This document shows, in pieces, positions 63,212 through 64,000 of a stretch of DNA of 64,000 bases. How positions within the stretch are numbered: the first letter of the stretch is position 1; each line of letters begins with the position of its first letter. The translations under genes and the position numbers were made by a program. Below the pieces are notes generated by a model. The model searched no databases. It had not been told where the DNA came from and saw only the letters and a list, made by a program, of their open reading frames with translations. Origin of the DNA: Chryseolinea soli (lineage in GTDB: Bacteria; Bacteroidota; Bacteroidia; Cytophagales; Cyclobacteriaceae); assembly GCF_003589925.1 (NCBI RefSeq), contig NZ_CP032382.1, forward strand, positions 3,782,001-3,846,000. Reading direction: 5' to 3'.

Positions 63212-64000
63212 ATGTCGCGAATGCACGATTGCTTGTTCATTGTATTTTTGGTTTTAAGCTTGCTGTATGCCCATCCCGGCCGAACACAGTCGGCAATGGA
63301 TTCTATCTTCGCCCTAAGTGATACTTCCCGTACGCTTCCCCTCGATCAATTTTATAAGATCATCTTGAAAAACCACCCGGTCGTTAAGCAAGCCGAACTG
63401 TTAGATGAAGTTGCACAGCAGGAACTCCGACTCGCTCGAGGAAGTTTTGATCCTAAAGTAGTATCGAGCCTCGACCACAAAGAATTTGAGGATAAAACCT
63501 ACTATAGCAAACTTGATGCATACCTGACCTTCCCGACTTGGTTTCCCGTAAACCCAAAGGTGGGCTACACGCGGGCTACCGGCCAACTTGTAAATAATGA
63601 AGATATCATCTCCGGCGGAGAACAATTCTACGCAGGCGTCGCCATTCCCCTTGGTAAAGGACTTCTTACAGACGAACGGAGGACGGCGGTAAGGCAAGCG
63701 GAGATTTTCAATAGTATCACTACTGCAGAACAAGTCAAAATTATAAATAAAATCTTGCTGGAGGCTGCCAAAGATTATTGGCAATGGTATTACGCCTATT
63801 ACCAATACAAGCTTTCGAGCCAGTCTGTTGGCATTGCCGAAGAAATTTTCTCGCGCATCAAGCTAAACATGCAGCAAGGTGAAGCGGCCGTGATCGATAC
63901 CATTCAGGCGAGAATAGCGCTCCAATCCAGGCGGGTGGAGAGTCAAGAAGCTTGGGTGGTATTTCAAAACATGGGTATAACGATATCAAACTACGTATGG
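63212..64000 (+). CDS. TolC-family outer-membrane efflux protein, N-terminal part (runs off the right edge)
   Basis: The open frame from ATG 63212 has no stop before the window end (263 codons seen). A signal peptide (about residues 1-26, R-T-Q-S cleavage region) precedes L-P-L-D-Q-F-Y-K-I-I-L-K-N-H-P-V-V-K-Q-A-E-L, the first helix of outer-membrane efflux proteins. V-G-I-A-E-E-I-F-S-R-I-K-L-N-M-Q-Q-G-E-A-A-V-I-D is the repeat-type motif of the family. It completes a three-part type I secretion set with the exporter and the adaptor. Confidence 0.88.
   Translation, partial: MSRMHDCLFIVFLVLSLLYAHPGRTQSAMDSIFALSDTSRTLPLDQFYKIILKNHPVVKQAELLDEVAQQELRLARGSFDPKVVSSLDHKEFEDKTYYSKLDAYLTFPTWFPVNPKVGYTRATGQLVNNEDIISGGEQFYAGVAIPLGKGLLTDERRTAVRQAEIFNSITTAEQVKIINKILLEAAKDYWQWYYAYYQYKLSSQSVGIAEEIFSRIKLNMQQGEAAVIDTIQARIALQSRRVESQEAWVVFQNMGITISNYVW

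Noticed and set aside
1..64000. CRISPR arrays, tRNA and rRNA genes
   Set aside because: No regularly spaced repeats of CRISPR type and no tRNA or rRNA sequence were recognised on reading; a covariance-model scan would be needed to exclude them.

Overview
The window looks like a Bacteroidota genome, most plausibly Cytophagales or Sphingobacteriia-like. The grounds are SusC/SusD with a FecR/ECF-sigma pair, a C-terminal type IX secretion sorting domain, Bacteroides-type Tra and Mob proteins, an RteC-like regulator, a DUF6520-like peptide and a two-component beta-propeller sensor. This assignment rests on protein families read by eye, not on a database search.

1 to 13.0 kb is the conjugation core of an integrative conjugative element, all on the minus strand. 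It holds the start of traK (running off the left edge), traJ, three related TraI/TerB-like proteins, a frameshifted small gene, traG (VirB4-type ATPase), traF, a small hydrophilic protein, traE and a conserved-looking membrane protein. After a 450-bp control region rich in palindromes come rteC, mobC (coupling protein), mobB (relaxase), mobA, a hairpin cluster that is a good oriT candidate, and an excisionase-like HTH gene. No integrase or attachment site lies in the window, so the element borders are unknown.

13.2 to 27.6 kb holds two converging clusters. On the plus strand are a Crp/Fnr regulator, a MauE-like thiol-redox membrane protein, a stand-alone kinase resembling the kinase domain of class III/IV lanthipeptide synthetases, a small secreted DUF6520-like peptide, a strong terminator, and a membrane-anchored protein of unknown function. 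On the minus strand are an ECF sigma factor, FecR, SusC with an STN domain, SusD, a TlpA-like protein lacking the second CxxC cysteine, a secreted 545-aa protein, an Ig-like lipoprotein and a 76-aa Cys-containing protein. I consider the kinase/MauE/peptide cluster the best candidate for an undescribed system.

28 to 31.5 kb is a small defence-like island: an XRE regulator, an MNT-HEPN fusion and a GmrSD-type DUF262/DUF1524 nuclease flanked by a 31-bp imperfect repeat. 31.5 to 35.5 kb is gene-poor and holds a second ECF sigma factor and a protein of unknown function.

35.5 to 52 kb is a plus-strand sensory locus with one minus-strand TPR/HTH gene. It contains a porin-like protein, a PstS-like domain, a HAMP/GAF/PAS/coiled-coil protein without a kinase, at least three STAS/SpoIIAA-like proteins plus a decayed copy fused upstream of a TonB-dependent receptor, a histidine-kinase relic with only the phospho-acceptor region, a TPR protein, a full propeller histidine kinase and another histidine kinase. 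53 to 58.8 kb is a 1947-aa T9SS-exported repetitive surface protein. 59.1 to 64 kb is a type I secretion-like operon (ABC exporter with degenerate ATPase motifs, HlyD-like adaptor, TolC-like protein running off the right edge).
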